In this document: piece by piece, positions 1 through 8,354 of the stretch
How the letters are laid out: each line of letters begins with the position of its first letter
How positions within the stretch are numbered: position 1 is the first letter of the stretch
Assembly: GCA_016342755.1 (NCBI GenBank)
Contig: JAEINS010000012.1
Coordinates: 1-64,000, forward strand
DNA from: Melioribacteraceae bacterium
GTDB lineage: Bacteria; Bacteroidota; Ignavibacteria; Ignavibacteriales; Melioribacteraceae
DNA: 64,000 nucleotides
Direction: 5' to 3'
Program-made: the position numbers and the translations under genes
The notes under the pieces: generated by a model
What the model saw: the letters and a program-made list of their open reading frames with translations, nothing else
What the model was told of the DNA's origin: nothing
Databases searched by the model: none

Positions 1-79
1 AGGATGGCTAAAATTCCACTTTTTTCGGGAATTTTAATTGTCGTTTAAAAGGAATTATAAATGTCGTTAATCAAAAGAT

Positions 80-102
80 GCCTCTAAAACGATTATAGAG
101 GC
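80..102 (-). terminator. Hairpin downstream of the small-gene operon
   Basis: A 7-bp perfect inverted repeat (GCCTCTA/TAGAGGC) with a 9-base loop lies just past the stop of the leftward gene at 130-393. Read on the minus strand it is followed by ATCTTTTGATT, a poor T-tract, so it is at best a weak terminator. Positions 1-79 show no gene. Confidence 0.4.
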
Positions 103-129
103 GAATGTATACTTATAGTAGCAACTTTG

Positions 130-393
130 TTAATAGTACAACTCTTCATTTTCGTCCAATACTGGTTCTTTATTTGACAAACTCTTGAATCGGCTTTGAA
201 CAGCTTGTCTGCTTGGAAGTTGAACTCTGAAAATCCAAAATTTTTCATTTGTTGAATAAGCAGTTAATTCAAATGAATTTCTTCCTTCCATTTGTCTTTT
301 CAGTTTTGAACAAGTTGTTTGGAATCTCCACCAATTTGTAATCCTTGGCTCCTCTTGGAATGCCACTAAGTTTGCAGTATCTATATTATCCAT
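130..393 (-). CDS. Hypothetical protein of integrative element (87 aa)
   Basis: I do not recognise this protein. It is small, soluble-looking and aromatic-rich (a TNWWRFQ stretch near residue 20), without signal peptide or membrane segment. Its ATG lies inside the last codons of the HTH gene at 386-673 (8-nt overlap), which implies translational coupling. It is the third gene of a leftward operon of short DNA-binding-type genes in the integrative element. The tight overlap and position argue that it is a real gene, perhaps an element control or transfer accessory protein. The function is unknown. Confidence 0.6.
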   Translation of the reverse strand: MDNIDTANLVAFQEEPRITNWWRFQTTCSKLKRQMEGRNSFELTAYSTNEKFWIFRVQLPSRQAVQSRFKSLSNKEPVLDENEELYY

Positions 394-673
394 TTGTAAA
401 CTCCTTCATTTTTGAATAGTTAGAATCTTTTAATGCTTTTATTACATCTTGTCGATTGAAGAAAATTCTTCTACCAAGTTTTTTGAATGGGATCTTATTT
501 CTAGACTTCCAGCGATTTAGAGTTGATGGATGAATTCCAAGAAATTCACATGTCTCTTGAAAATTCATTAAATCTTTTTCTCGCTTATTGGCAAGCTGAG
601 TTTTAATTGCATCAGAAACTATTGAAGAGAGTTCATTTTTGTCGATTGACATGAGGACAATGTTATTTTGCAT
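386..673 (-). CDS. Helix-turn-helix excisionase-like protein (95 aa)
   Basis: The C-terminal half (about residues 38-85) has the pattern of the MerR/HTH_17 DNA-binding family common in Bacteroidota mobile elements: a helix-turn-helix (ETCEFLGIHPSTLNRW), a basic wing (KLGRRIFF) and a final helix. Such proteins often act as excisionases or transcription regulators for a nearby tyrosine recombinase. A strong ribosome-binding site (AAGGAGG) stands 6 bases upstream of the ATG. The start overlaps the end of the small ribbon-helix-helix gene by 11 nt, and the stop overlaps the next gene by 8 nt. Its role in excision is inferred from family and context. Confidence 0.75.
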   Translation of the reverse strand: MQNNIVLMSIDKNELSSIVSDAIKTQLANKREKDLMNFQETCEFLGIHPSTLNRWKSRNKIPFKKLGRRIFFNRQDVIKALKDSNYSKMKEFTNG

Positions 674-824
674 TATTATCCTCCTTGGAGATCTTTTCTC
701 TTATTGCTGTACGAACTAATTCTGCAATGGATGTAAAGCCTAGCTTTGTTTTGAGAATGTTGATTTTGGATAGTTCAATATCAGTTATTCTGAAATTGAA
801 CATTTTGTTTTTGTGTGTTTTCAT
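663..824 (-). CDS. Small ribbon-helix-helix protein (53 aa)
   Basis: This short reading frame was found by translating the minus strand upstream of the HTH gene. The product has the order expected of a ribbon-helix-helix (Arc/MetJ-type) DNA-binding protein: a beta strand (FNFRIT, residues 9-14), helix 1 (IELSKINILKTKL), a Gly-Phe turn (residues 29-30), and helix 2 (SIAELVRTAIREKI). AAGGTG lies 5 bases before the ATG, and its stop codon falls 11 nt inside the next gene, so the two are coupled. Such proteins repress their own operon or act as accessory proteins for element transfer. An internal ATG at codon 8 is a possible alternative start. Confidence 0.65.
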   Translation of the reverse strand: MKTHKNKMFNFRITDIELSKINILKTKLGFTSIAELVRTAIREKISKEDNNAK

Positions 825-900
825 TTTTCACCTTTGTAATTTGTTATTAAATACAAAGGCAAAAATATTAGAAGGGTTTATGGATTGTTAGGATACACAT

Positions 901-1641
901 TTAGAAAAAGTTTGAAGGTCCGTCCAGTCTTTCTTCTATTTCATTTTCCAATTCAGGAGTCATCAAACTTATCTTTCTCTGTAAAGTATCAAATAAATTG
1001 TCACTTCGTTTTTTATCCAGTATTTTCAAACTAGAGATTGAGTCTGAAATTAATTCTAAAATAGCTGTTTGATTTATACCTTTTAGAGAGTAGATTCTTA
1101 TAATTTTTTTTAAAAAAAACATGAAGCTCAAATGAGTCCCTTGAATAGTTACAAGTTTCTCAACTGCAACAGAATTGATTATTTTTTTAAAAAGTAAAAT
1201 GTTTTCATGTGGAATATTTAGATTTTTAATAAATCTATCTTTGTCAAAACATATTATTGTTAAACTAGATAATATATCAATTGCTTCAAGTAATTTATCG
1301 TATTCTTCTAGAAAGTTCTCTACTTTTAATAAACCATCTTTTCTAATCTTTTTTAGTTTTTTCTTATCGGCATACTCTTTTTTCAAAAATTCATGTATCA
1401 AATCTAGAATTCTTACGGTGAAAATTGGGGGATCAATTTTGTATTCTATCGCCCACTTATTAATTTCCTTTCTAACTTTTTCCCATTGGGATATTGAATC
1501 AGGGCAATATTTACTGATTGTTTGATTTAATAGTAATATGCTCCTCACATATTGTCTGGGGTTATCACAGCTCAGATTACAACATAATTCCAATACATCA
1601 AATGGCTTATTGTTGTAAACCATTAATTGAGTTTCATTCAA
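901..1641 (-). CDS. Hypothetical protein next to integrase (246 aa)
   Basis: I do not recognise this protein. It is predicted to be mostly alpha-helical, charged and soluble, with a Lys-rich stretch (KKKLKKIRKDG) near residues 92-103, two cysteines at residues 20-21, and a hydrophobic patch (SFMFFLKKII) near residue 172 that looks too short and charged to be a membrane helix. It follows the integrase after 10 nt on the same strand, so the two are probably co-transcribed. It is the largest unexplained gene of the element and may be cargo or a regulator. Codon use looks as AT-rich as the rest. Confidence 0.65.
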   Translation of the reverse strand: MNETQLMVYNNKPFDVLELCCNLSCDNPRQYVRSILLLNQTISKYCPDSISQWEKVRKEINKWAIEYKIDPPIFTVRILDLIHEFLKKEYADKKKLKKIRKDGLLKVENFLEEYDKLLEAIDILSSLTIICFDKDRFIKNLNIPHENILLFKKIINSVAVEKLVTIQGTHLSFMFFLKKIIRIYSLKGINQTAILELISDSISSLKILDKKRSDNLFDTLQRKISLMTPELENEIEERLDGPSNFF

Positions 1642-1651
1642 AACTAAACCT

Positions 1652-2893
1652 TTATTTAATTTGTCTTAGTGGTATTCCCCAAACTTTGTCCATTTCATCA
1701 CGTTTATGATGATCGGCAATCTTTAAGTACTTCTGCATCATTTTATATGTGGTATGTCCAGTTATTGCCATTATAACATCAGGTTTCATCCCTTTCTGTA
1801 AAGACAGACTAATAAATGTTCTTCTAGCTGTATGTGTTCCAATGACCTCAAACTTCTTGTTTGTTTTTTCTATTCTTTCATTCCCTTTGTATTGAACGGT
1901 TTTTACAACTTCATTTATTTCTGCTAATTCACATAACTCTTTCAAGTACTTGTTCATCTTTTGATTAGATATTACTGGAAGTGGAGTTGGATGATCTTGA
2001 TATTTAGCTAGTATTGATAATGAGAAACTATTTAAAGGGATTTGAAGAATATCCTTTGTCTTTTGAGTTCTCAAGTACCAAGTTGCATTTCTAAGGTCTT
2101 CTCTAGAAATATTTAGGATATCACTATATCTAACACCAGTAAAGCATTGAAACACAAATATATCCCGGACTCTTGAAAGTCTTTCGTTTCCAATTTCAAG
2201 GTTATACAGTTTCATTAATTCTTCTTCCGACAAGAAAACGACTTCGTTCTGTTCAAACTTGCCTTTGAATGCTTTATGGTTGCTATTGTCGGTAAATCCG
2301 TTCGTATTAGCCCATATAAGAAAGGTTTTGAAGAACTGAATGGTTTTATTAGCAGTGTTATTTAAATAGCTTTTACGGTCAATTAAAAAGGAATAAAAGT
2401 CTTCAAAGAACTTTGGATTAATTAATTCAAAGCGAATTTTATTTCTTGAATAGTTTTCAAACTCTTGAAGTAATCCTTCCAATCTTGAATATTTTTGTAA
2501 TGACTGTTTTGAAACATGTAGTTTTTTTGATTTCTTGAATTCATCAAAGATAGACCAAAATCCAGTTTCTTTTTTATTGAATTGTTTTTTGATTTCATCA
2601 GCCACTAAGCTAAAGCCTGCAGAGAAGTCTTTACTTCGTACTGTCCTAGTGATGTCAAAAATTTTATTTTCAAAAGCGTTTAGGTATTGATTTAAATTTT
2701 TGAGTGATCCCTTTTTAATTTGATCTCTAGTCTTTCTAAGGTTGGCTCTTTGGGATTGTTTATCCCAATGCTCAGGAGTAACTATTTCACCCGTATTTAT
2801 CGCTAGAGTCTCATTATATTCACGAATATAACACCAGATAGCTTTTTCTGGTCTTTGAGTCTTTTTGCTATCAAGGTAGAATTTAACTTTCAT
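1652..2893 (-). CDS. Tyrosine recombinase (integrase)
   Basis: A site-specific recombinase of the tyrosine (phage-integrase) family, 413 aa, the usual length for Bacteroidota element integrases. The N-terminal arm-binding part (KVKFYLDSKKT...) is followed by a SAM-like core-binding domain (about residues 105-205) and the catalytic domain (about 215-405). Visible catalytic residues are Arg in FTGVRYSDIL, the HxxR box in THTARRTF, the late His in ITGHTTYKMM and the nucleophile Tyr in MMQKYLK. It should catalyse integration and excision of the element. It lies about 200 bp from the tRNA-Ser 3'-end copy at 3096-3117, the classical position of an integrase beside its attachment site. Confidence 0.95.
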   Translation of the reverse strand: MKVKFYLDSKKTQRPEKAIWCYIREYNETLAINTGEIVTPEHWDKQSQRANLRKTRDQIKKGSLKNLNQYLNAFENKIFDITRTVRSKDFSAGFSLVADEIKKQFNKKETGFWSIFDEFKKSKKLHVSKQSLQKYSRLEGLLQEFENYSRNKIRFELINPKFFEDFYSFLIDRKSYLNNTANKTIQFFKTFLIWANTNGFTDNSNHKAFKGKFEQNEVVFLSEEELMKLYNLEIGNERLSRVRDIFVFQCFTGVRYSDILNISREDLRNATWYLRTQKTKDILQIPLNSFSLSILAKYQDHPTPLPVISNQKMNKYLKELCELAEINEVVKTVQYKGNERIEKTNKKFEVIGTHTARRTFISLSLQKGMKPDVIMAITGHTTYKMMQKYLKIADHHKRDEMDKVWGIPLRQIK

Positions 2894-3095
2894 TTATTAT
2901 CACTATTGTATAAAAAAGTTATATACAATTTAAGAATAATAAAATACTATTACAATAGCTCTTGCGATATTCTTACGGTATTATGATAGCATATGGTATG
3001 AACTGAACCTTTTGTGGTATCTCTTAAAGTTATATATGTGCGAAAAAAAGCCATATTCTAACTTTGTGGCAAATAAGATATTTCATGATATAGAA

Positions 3096-3117
3096 GGTTC
3101 GGTTCCCGCCCTCTCCG
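3096..3117 (+). other. Attachment site: displaced tRNA-Ser 3' end
   Basis: The bases form the end of a tRNA: T-loop (TTCGGTT), 3' half of the T stem (CCCGC), 3' half of an acceptor stem (CCTCTCC) and a G discriminator. G73 and a GGAGAGG-type acceptor stem are typical of tRNA-Ser. The sequence to the left (ATAGAA) cannot form the matching T stem (GCGGG needed), so only the last ~22 bases of the gene remain. A terminator follows at once. This is what remains when an element integrates into a tRNA 3' end: the rebuilt tRNA gene should lie at the other junction, left of this window. Confidence 0.7.
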
Positions 3118-3118
3118 C

Positions 3119-3153
3119 AAAAAAGCTTACTCTTAACTGAGTATGCTTTTTTT
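3119..3153 (+). terminator. Rho-independent terminator of the tRNA-Ser locus
   Basis: The stem is AAAAGC-T-TACTC paired with GAGTA-T-GCTTTT (one T-T mismatch), with a 6-base loop and a run of seven Ts on the plus strand. It directly follows the tRNA 3'-end copy, so it is the original terminator of the tRNA gene interrupted by the element. Confidence 0.75.
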
Positions 3154-3697
3154 GTGTCTTTTAAGGCTAGAATAGGGCATTTTTGTGTCTTTCTAGATTA
3201 TAATCAGCTTTCCCTTTTGGTATTCTTACGCTAATGTCTTCTAAAAACCAATTTCTTACATTTTTCTATATATTATAATAATAGATTAAACCTCGCCCGG
3301 GTGTCTCGCATTTAACTTATCATTGTCATTAACTATTTTTCTTAGTAAAATTATCTTCTATATTTTAGTTCGATTATTTTAAAATAAGACTTAACAAATG
3401 CTGAAAAAAATAAAATCAAACAATTAAAGAAAACTCGATTAGAGTAAGAAAATACATATTAGTAGTTTAGACTCTAACTTTTGGTACAGATCAATTTTCT
3501 ATTTTAGTTTGGACAGCAGTGTATTGAAAGGATTAAAGAAAGAAATGAATAAATTTCCAATTCTTTTACCTATTTATCCCCTAAGAAAAAAAGTGCAAAT
3601 ATTTTGTAACTTTTTTAAGATATGGTACGTCTCAAGAACCAGTTAATTTAATGTTAATCATAGTTTTTACACAAGATGCTCTTAAAGGAGAATAATA
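3154..3697. other. Non-coding stretch before the efflux operon
   Basis: No open frame of convincing composition and no RNA gene is visible here. The sequence is AT-rich apart from a short GC-rich patch (CCTCGCCCGGGTGTCTCGC, about 3292-3310). It must hold the promoter of the efflux operon. A strong ribosome-binding site (AAAGGAG) lies just before the ATG at 3698. I could not define the promoter boxes with confidence. Confidence 0.4.
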
Positions 3698-5038
3698 ATG
3701 AGAAAAACACTCTTAGTTTTAATATTAGTTGTTGCGGCAAGCAGTATATATGGGCAAGAAAAGCTCACATTAAAAGAATCTATATCAATAGCGCTTCAAA
3801 GAAACTCAGCTTTAATTAAAACTAAAAATAATTTAGTAACTAGTGAAGCGGGTGTTAAATCGGCTTATGGCAATTTTTTACCGGACTTTGGTGTTTCTGG
3901 CGGCTGGGGATGGACAAGGATTGCAGATGATGGTACAACACAGACTGATTTTCTGGGAAATAAAGTAATTACACCTTCTTCTGAAGTTGATTCCAGAAGT
4001 TTTTCTGTTAGAGCCGGAGGCGGAATAACACTTTTTGACGGATTGGCAAATTATGCAAACTTGTCGAAATCAAAAAATAATTTAGAAGCGGCAAAGCTTG
4101 ATATTAGCAAGCTTAAACAAGATATAGTTTACCTGACTGTTTCTTATTATTATGATATAATTTATAAAATGAACTTACTTACAGTACGCGATGACGATGT
4201 AAAGTATAATCAGAAATTTTTAGAGACTGTTCAAGAGCGCAATAAACTAGGATCAGTTGCGGTAGCCGATGTTTATGCACAGCAGGTTAGAACCGGCAAT
4301 GCAGAACTTTTAAGAATTCAGGCGCAAAACAGTTATGAAAACGCTAAAAATAGTTTATTGAATTATTTAGCATTAGATGTAATGGAAGAATATGAATTTA
4401 TTGATCCATTAAAAAACAAGTTAAACACAGATGAATATATGTCGGAATTTGATGACCTTTCAAGATTAGTTAATTCTGCCATGCATAAAAGATTAGATTT
4501 TCAAAGTGAGAAATTAAATCTTGAAAGTGCGGAAGAAAGTATTACTATTGCTAATAGCGGTTTATTCCCAAGTTTAACAGGAAGTTATTCATTTAGTACA
4601 AATTCAAACACAATGGATGATCTTTTTAATAGAAATGTTTATAGCGCGGGTTTAAGTCTTAATATTCCAATATTCTCAAACTGGAATACAGAATATCAAA
4701 TCCAGGCTTCAAAAGCATATCATAAAAATGTACAAGAAGATTTAAATGCTTTAGAGAGACAAATTAAAATAGAAGTAAAACAAGGTTATTTAGATTTACA
4801 GGCAGCAAAGAAACAAGTTGATGTAAGTTCTAAAAATGTTAAATCAGCGTTCGAAAATAGAAGAGTTAATCAGGAAAGATATAGCTTAGGTTCTGGAACT
4901 ATATTAGATGTATTGCAGTCTGATAAAGATTATCAGCAAGCTGTTACAGATAACTTAAATTCTATCTTCCAATTCTATCTTTTCAAAGACAGACTACAAA
5001 ATTATTTAGGCGATTTAGATTATAAAATTTATGAATAA
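3698..5038 (+). CDS. TolC-family outer-membrane efflux channel
   Basis: Outer-membrane factor of a tripartite efflux pump. The N-terminus is a signal peptide (basic MRK, hydrophobic core, ending near SIYGQ, residue 20). It is followed by two similar halves of the TolC/OEP fold: long helices rich in Ala, Gln and Lys, with beta segments such as SFSVRAGGGITLFDG (about residue 100) and the matching YSAGLSLNIPIFS (about residue 315). The length of 446 aa is normal. It heads an operon with an adaptor, ATPase and permeases, with 24 nt to the adaptor, so its job is to carry substrate from the periplasm across the outer membrane. The substrate is unknown. Confidence 0.93.
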   Translation: MRKTLLVLILVVAASSIYGQEKLTLKESISIALQRNSALIKTKNNLVTSEAGVKSAYGNFLPDFGVSGGWGWTRIADDGTTQTDFLGNKVITPSSEVDSRSFSVRAGGGITLFDGLANYANLSKSKNNLEAAKLDISKLKQDIVYLTVSYYYDIIYKMNLLTVRDDDVKYNQKFLETVQERNKLGSVAVADVYAQQVRTGNAELLRIQAQNSYENAKNSLLNYLALDVMEEYEFIDPLKNKLNTDEYMSEFDDLSRLVNSAMHKRLDFQSEKLNLESAEESITIANSGLFPSLTGSYSFSTNSNTMDDLFNRNVYSAGLSLNIPIFSNWNTEYQIQASKAYHKNVQEDLNALERQIKIEVKQGYLDLQAAKKQVDVSSKNVKSAFENRRVNQERYSLGSGTILDVLQSDKDYQQAVTDNLNSIFQFYLFKDRLQNYLGDLDYKIYE

Positions 5039-5062
5039 AATTCTTAATAGGAGTACACTCTA

Positions 5063-6379
5063 ATGGCAAAAACAAAAGGCAAAAAAAGTAAAAAGAAAGT
5101 AGTGATTTTTGGCGGAATATTTTTACTTGCTGTTGTTGTAATATTACTAGTTGCATTTGGTGGTAACGATGAACACATAATTTCTGTTGATACAGAAGAA
5201 GTAACAAAAAGAGATATAACACAAGTTGTTGCTGCAACTGGAAAGATTTACCCCGAATTCCAAATTATAATTACACCCGAAGTAACTGGTGAAATTGTTG
5301 AATTACCTTTTGAAGAAGGTGATCATGTTGAAAAAGGCGACTTATTAATTAGAATTAAACCAGATATTTATATTGCCCAGCGTAATAAAGCACAGGCTAA
5401 TCTGGAATCATCTCAAGCAAACTTAAGTGTTAGAGAAGCATTATATAAACAATATGATGCTGACTTTAAACGTATACAGGGTTTATTTGAAAAAGGACTT
5501 GCAAGTACATCGGAATTGGAAAGAGCTGAATCTGCTTTCTATCAGAGAAAAGGTGAACTTGAAGCACAAAAAGCATCCGTTGCCCAGTCAAAAGAAAGCT
5601 TAAGTGAATCTGAAGAACAATTAGCAAAAACAGCAATTAACTCTCCGTTAACCGGTACTATTAGTCAGCTAAATGTTGAACGTGGCGAAAGAATTCTTGG
5701 CAGCGGTTTTTCACAAGGTACAAATCTTATGACTGTTGCGGATCTAACTAAAATGGAAGCAAGAGTTGAAGTTGATGAAAACGATGTTGTGCTAGTTTCT
5801 GTTGGTGATACAGCAAGAATTGAAATTGACGCTTTTGGTGAAAAAAAGTTTTTAGGAATTGTTTCCCAAATTGGCAATAGTGCGCAGACAACAGGTTTTG
5901 GTACTCAGGATGAAGTAGTAAACTTTGAAGTTAAAATAGCTATTGATTTAGAAGGTCAAATGATTCGTCCCGGAATGTCCTGCGATTCTGACGTTGAAAC
6001 TGAAACAAGAAAAAGTGTTCTTTCAGTTCCAATACAGAGTGTAACAGCGCGTACAGAGGGTTTTGATAAAGATAAAAAAGATTCAACTGATGTTAACGAA
6101 GAACCCGTTAAGACTGAAGATCAGGAAGAAAATAGTTCAACAAAGAAACAAAAACCTAAAGAAGTAGTTTTTATAGCAAATGATGGAAGTGCTAAAATGC
6201 TGCCGGTTAAGACCGGAATAAGCAACGACAGCTATATTGAAATTACAGAAGGTTTAGAAGGCGGAGAAAGAATTATTAGTGGTCCTTATAGAGCTATTTC
6301 AAAAGAGCTTAAAAATGAAGCAAAAGTAATTGATAGAAGCAAAAAAGGTAAAGACGCTAAAAAAGAAACTAAAAATTAA
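5063..6379 (+). CDS. MacA-type periplasmic adaptor (HlyD/RND membrane-fusion family)
   Basis: Membrane-fusion protein linking the inner-membrane ABC permease to the TolC-like channel. One N-terminal membrane anchor (residues 13-33) is followed by a lipoyl-type half motif (TPEVTGEIVELPFEEGDHVEKGDLL, abbreviated here by TPEVTGEIV...GDHVEKGD, about 75-100), an alpha-helical hairpin (about 105-190), the second lipoyl half (NSPLTGTISQL) and a beta-barrel region. Residues ~325-372 are an unusually long, charged, low-complexity insertion (KDKKDSTDV..., STKKQKPKEV) before the membrane-proximal domain, and the tail is again Lys-rich. AGGAG precedes the ATG. The gene following is the ATPase, 9 nt away. 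Confidence 0.92.
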   Translation: MAKTKGKKSKKKVVIFGGIFLLAVVVILLVAFGGNDEHIISVDTEEVTKRDITQVVAATGKIYPEFQIIITPEVTGEIVELPFEEGDHVEKGDLLIRIKPDIYIAQRNKAQANLESSQANLSVREALYKQYDADFKRIQGLFEKGLASTSELERAESAFYQRKGELEAQKASVAQSKESLSESEEQLAKTAINSPLTGTISQLNVERGERILGSGFSQGTNLMTVADLTKMEARVEVDENDVVLVSVGDTARIEIDAFGEKKFLGIVSQIGNSAQTTGFGTQDEVVNFEVKIAIDLEGQMIRPGMSCDSDVETETRKSVLSVPIQSVTARTEGFDKDKKDSTDVNEEPVKTEDQEENSSTKKQKPKEVVFIANDGSAKMLPVKTGISNDSYIEITEGLEGGERIISGPYRAISKELKNEAKVIDRSKKGKDAKKETKN

Positions 6380-6388
6380 TGGGATGAC

Positions 6389-7111
6389 ATGAATATTATT
6401 AATATTGAAAACATCGCTAAAATTTATGAAGTAGGAACAGAGAAGGTACATGCGCTTAGAGATGTGTCAGTAAAAATTGATAAAAACGAATATGTTGCAA
6501 TCATGGGACCTTCCGGTTCCGGGAAATCTACTCTTATGAATATTGTTGGATGTTTAGATACTCCGACACAAGGGTTATACGATTTTGCCGGTGAAAATGT
6601 TAGTCAGATGAATGACAATGAGTTAGCGCGTATTAGAAATAAACAAATCGGATTTGTGTTTCAGACATTTAATCTGCTTCCAAGATCAGATGCTCTTCAT
6701 AATGTTGAATTACCATTGATATATGCAGGTCTTTCTAAAGCTTTAAGAAGAGAAAGAGCGGAAGAAGCATTAGAAAATGTAGGTCTGCAAGATAGAATTC
6801 ATCATAAGCCAAACGAACTTTCCGGTGGTCAGCGTCAAAGAGTTGCTATCGCAAGAGCATTAGTAACAAAACCATCAATTATTCTTGCTGATGAACCGAC
6901 CGGAAATCTTGATTCCAAAACTGGTGAAGATATTATGACTTTGTTTGATAATATACACAGCCAGGGAAATACAATAATTCTTGTAACACATGAAGAATAT
7001 ATTGCGGAACATGCTGAGAGAATTGTACGTCTTAAAGATGGTTTAATTAATCAAGACGAAAAAGTTAGAAAGAGAATTAGAAAAACTTCTGCTCAAATGG
7101 AAAGTAATTAA
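6389..7111 (+). CDS. ABC transporter ATPase, MacB/LolD type
   Basis: Nucleotide-binding subunit that drives a MacB-like mechanotransmission exporter. It has Walker A (GPSGSGKST, about residue 41), Q-loop (VFQTFNLLP), signature ([15 protein letters not shown]), Walker B plus glutamate ([11 protein letters not shown]) and switch His (VTHE). The length of 240 aa is standard for the stand-alone ATPase of this family. It ends 1 nt before the first permease gene. It is the only ATPase in the cluster, so it presumably serves all four permease subunits encoded downstream. Confidence 0.95.
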   Translation: MNIINIENIAKIYEVGTEKVHALRDVSVKIDKNEYVAIMGPSGSGKSTLMNIVGCLDTPTQGLYDFAGENVSQMNDNELARIRNKQIGFVFQTFNLLPRSDALHNVELPLIYAGLSKALRRERAEEALENVGLQDRIHHKPNELSGGQRQRVAIARALVTKPSIILADEPTGNLDSKTGEDIMTLFDNIHSQGNTIILVTHEEYIAEHAERIVRLKDGLINQDEKVRKRIRKTSAQMESN

Positions 7112-7112
7112 A

Positions 7113-8354
7113 ATGAAAAATTATTTATTTGAATTGAAAGAAGGATTGCTCATTTCACTATTAGCGATAAGAGCAAACAAAATTAGATCCGTTTTAACAA
7201 CACTTGGTATTATTATTGGTGTTTGGGCTGTTGTTACAATGTCAACAGCCATAAAAGGGATTGATATCGCGTTCCAAACCGGAGTTTCATCCTTAGGTTC
7301 TGATAATCTTTATATTGATAAATGGTCCTGGTTTAGTAACGATGTTCCATGGTGGGAATTAAGAAACAGAAAGAACATTACCATGGATGATTTTGAAAAA
7401 TATAAAAACCAGGCAAAACTTCCACTGGCTGTAGCACCTTCCACTAACACTAGAAGAACCTTAAAATATGAAGATAAAGTTGTTGAGTTTATGAATATAA
7501 CCGCAACAACAAACGACTATATAAGAACTACAAATCTTGATCTTGCTGATGGGCGGTTTTTTAACGAACTTGAAAGTAGAGGGAACAGAAATGTAGTTGT
7601 TCTGGGAAGTGAAGTTGCAAAAAAACTTTTCCCGCTGGGAAACGGAATTAGTAAAAATGTGAAAATTAAAGGTACTAAGTTTAAAGTAGTTGGTGTATTA
7701 GAAGAAAAAGGAAGCTGGGTTATGGGAAACTGGAACCCTGACAATCAGGCCTATCTGCCAATTGGCGCTTTATTCAAATATTTTGGAAATGAGAATTACA
7801 GATCCATAACTATAAATGTCCGTGCGCCAAATTCTTTAATGGTTGCCGAAGTTAAAGAAGAAGCTATTGGAATTATGAGAAAAGTTAGAAGTCTTGCGTA
7901 TAGTGATAAAAATGATTTTTCTATAAATGAACAAAGTGGTTTACTTGGCGAAATTGATAAAAGTGTTGGTGTAATTCAGGTTGCCGGTATTTTTATTACC
8001 GGACTTGCACTCTTTGTCGGTGCAATAGGAATAATGAATATTATGTTTGTTTCTGTGAAAGAAAGAACCAGAGAAATTGGAATTAGAAAAGCTATTGGCG
8101 CAAAAAGCAGAACAATACTGGCTCAGTTTATTTCTGAAGCTGCAATTATTTGTTTATTAGGAGGTATGATTGGTCTCTTACTGGCAGTAATAAGCAGTAT
8201 GGTTATGGCAAAATTTGATTTTCCAAGTACGGTTCAGGTTGATGCGGTTTTACTGGCAGTACTGATTTCAATCTTTACTGGAATTATATCGGGATTTGCG
8301 CCTGCGTATACCGCGGCAAAAATGGATCCTGTTGAAGCCTTGAGGTATGAATAA
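7113..8354 (+). CDS. MacB/FtsX-family ABC permease, type A copy 1
   Basis: Inner-membrane permease with MacB topology: TM1 (about residues 32-52, LGIIIGVWAVVTMS), a large periplasmic domain (about 55-285), then three TM helices in the FtsX domain (about 285-410). It contains the family signature NIMFVSVKERTREIGIRKAIGA and ends with the typical MDPVEALRYE. It resembles the third permease (9708-10940) more closely than the one next to it: both share the KEGxxISLxAIxANKxRS start and a SxGSDxLxIDKxxWF segment. Its stop overlaps the start of the next gene by 1 nt. Confidence 0.92.
   Translation: MKNYLFELKEGLLISLLAIRANKIRSVLTTLGIIIGVWAVVTMSTAIKGIDIAFQTGVSSLGSDNLYIDKWSWFSNDVPWWELRNRKNITMDDFEKYKNQAKLPLAVAPSTNTRRTLKYEDKVVEFMNITATTNDYIRTTNLDLADGRFFNELESRGNRNVVVLGSEVAKKLFPLGNGISKNVKIKGTKFKVVGVLEEKGSWVMGNWNPDNQAYLPIGALFKYFGNENYRSITINVRAPNSLMVAEVKEEAIGIMRKVRSLAYSDKNDFSINEQSGLLGEIDKSVGVIQVAGIFITGLALFVGAIGIMNIMFVSVKERTREIGIRKAIGAKSRTILAQFISEAAIICLLGGMIGLLLAVISSMVMAKFDFPSTVQVDAVLLAVLISIFTGIISGFAPAYTAAKMDPVEALRYE

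Noticed and set aside
685-891. Plus-strand 68-aa frame
   Set aside because: It lies opposite the ribbon-helix-helix gene, whose minus-strand frame has a ribosome-binding site and coherent motif; the plus frame has neither.
4983-5237. Minus-strand 84-aa frame over the TolC/MacA junction
   Set aside because: Low-complexity Gln/Leu-rich product antisense to well-supported genes; a shadow frame.
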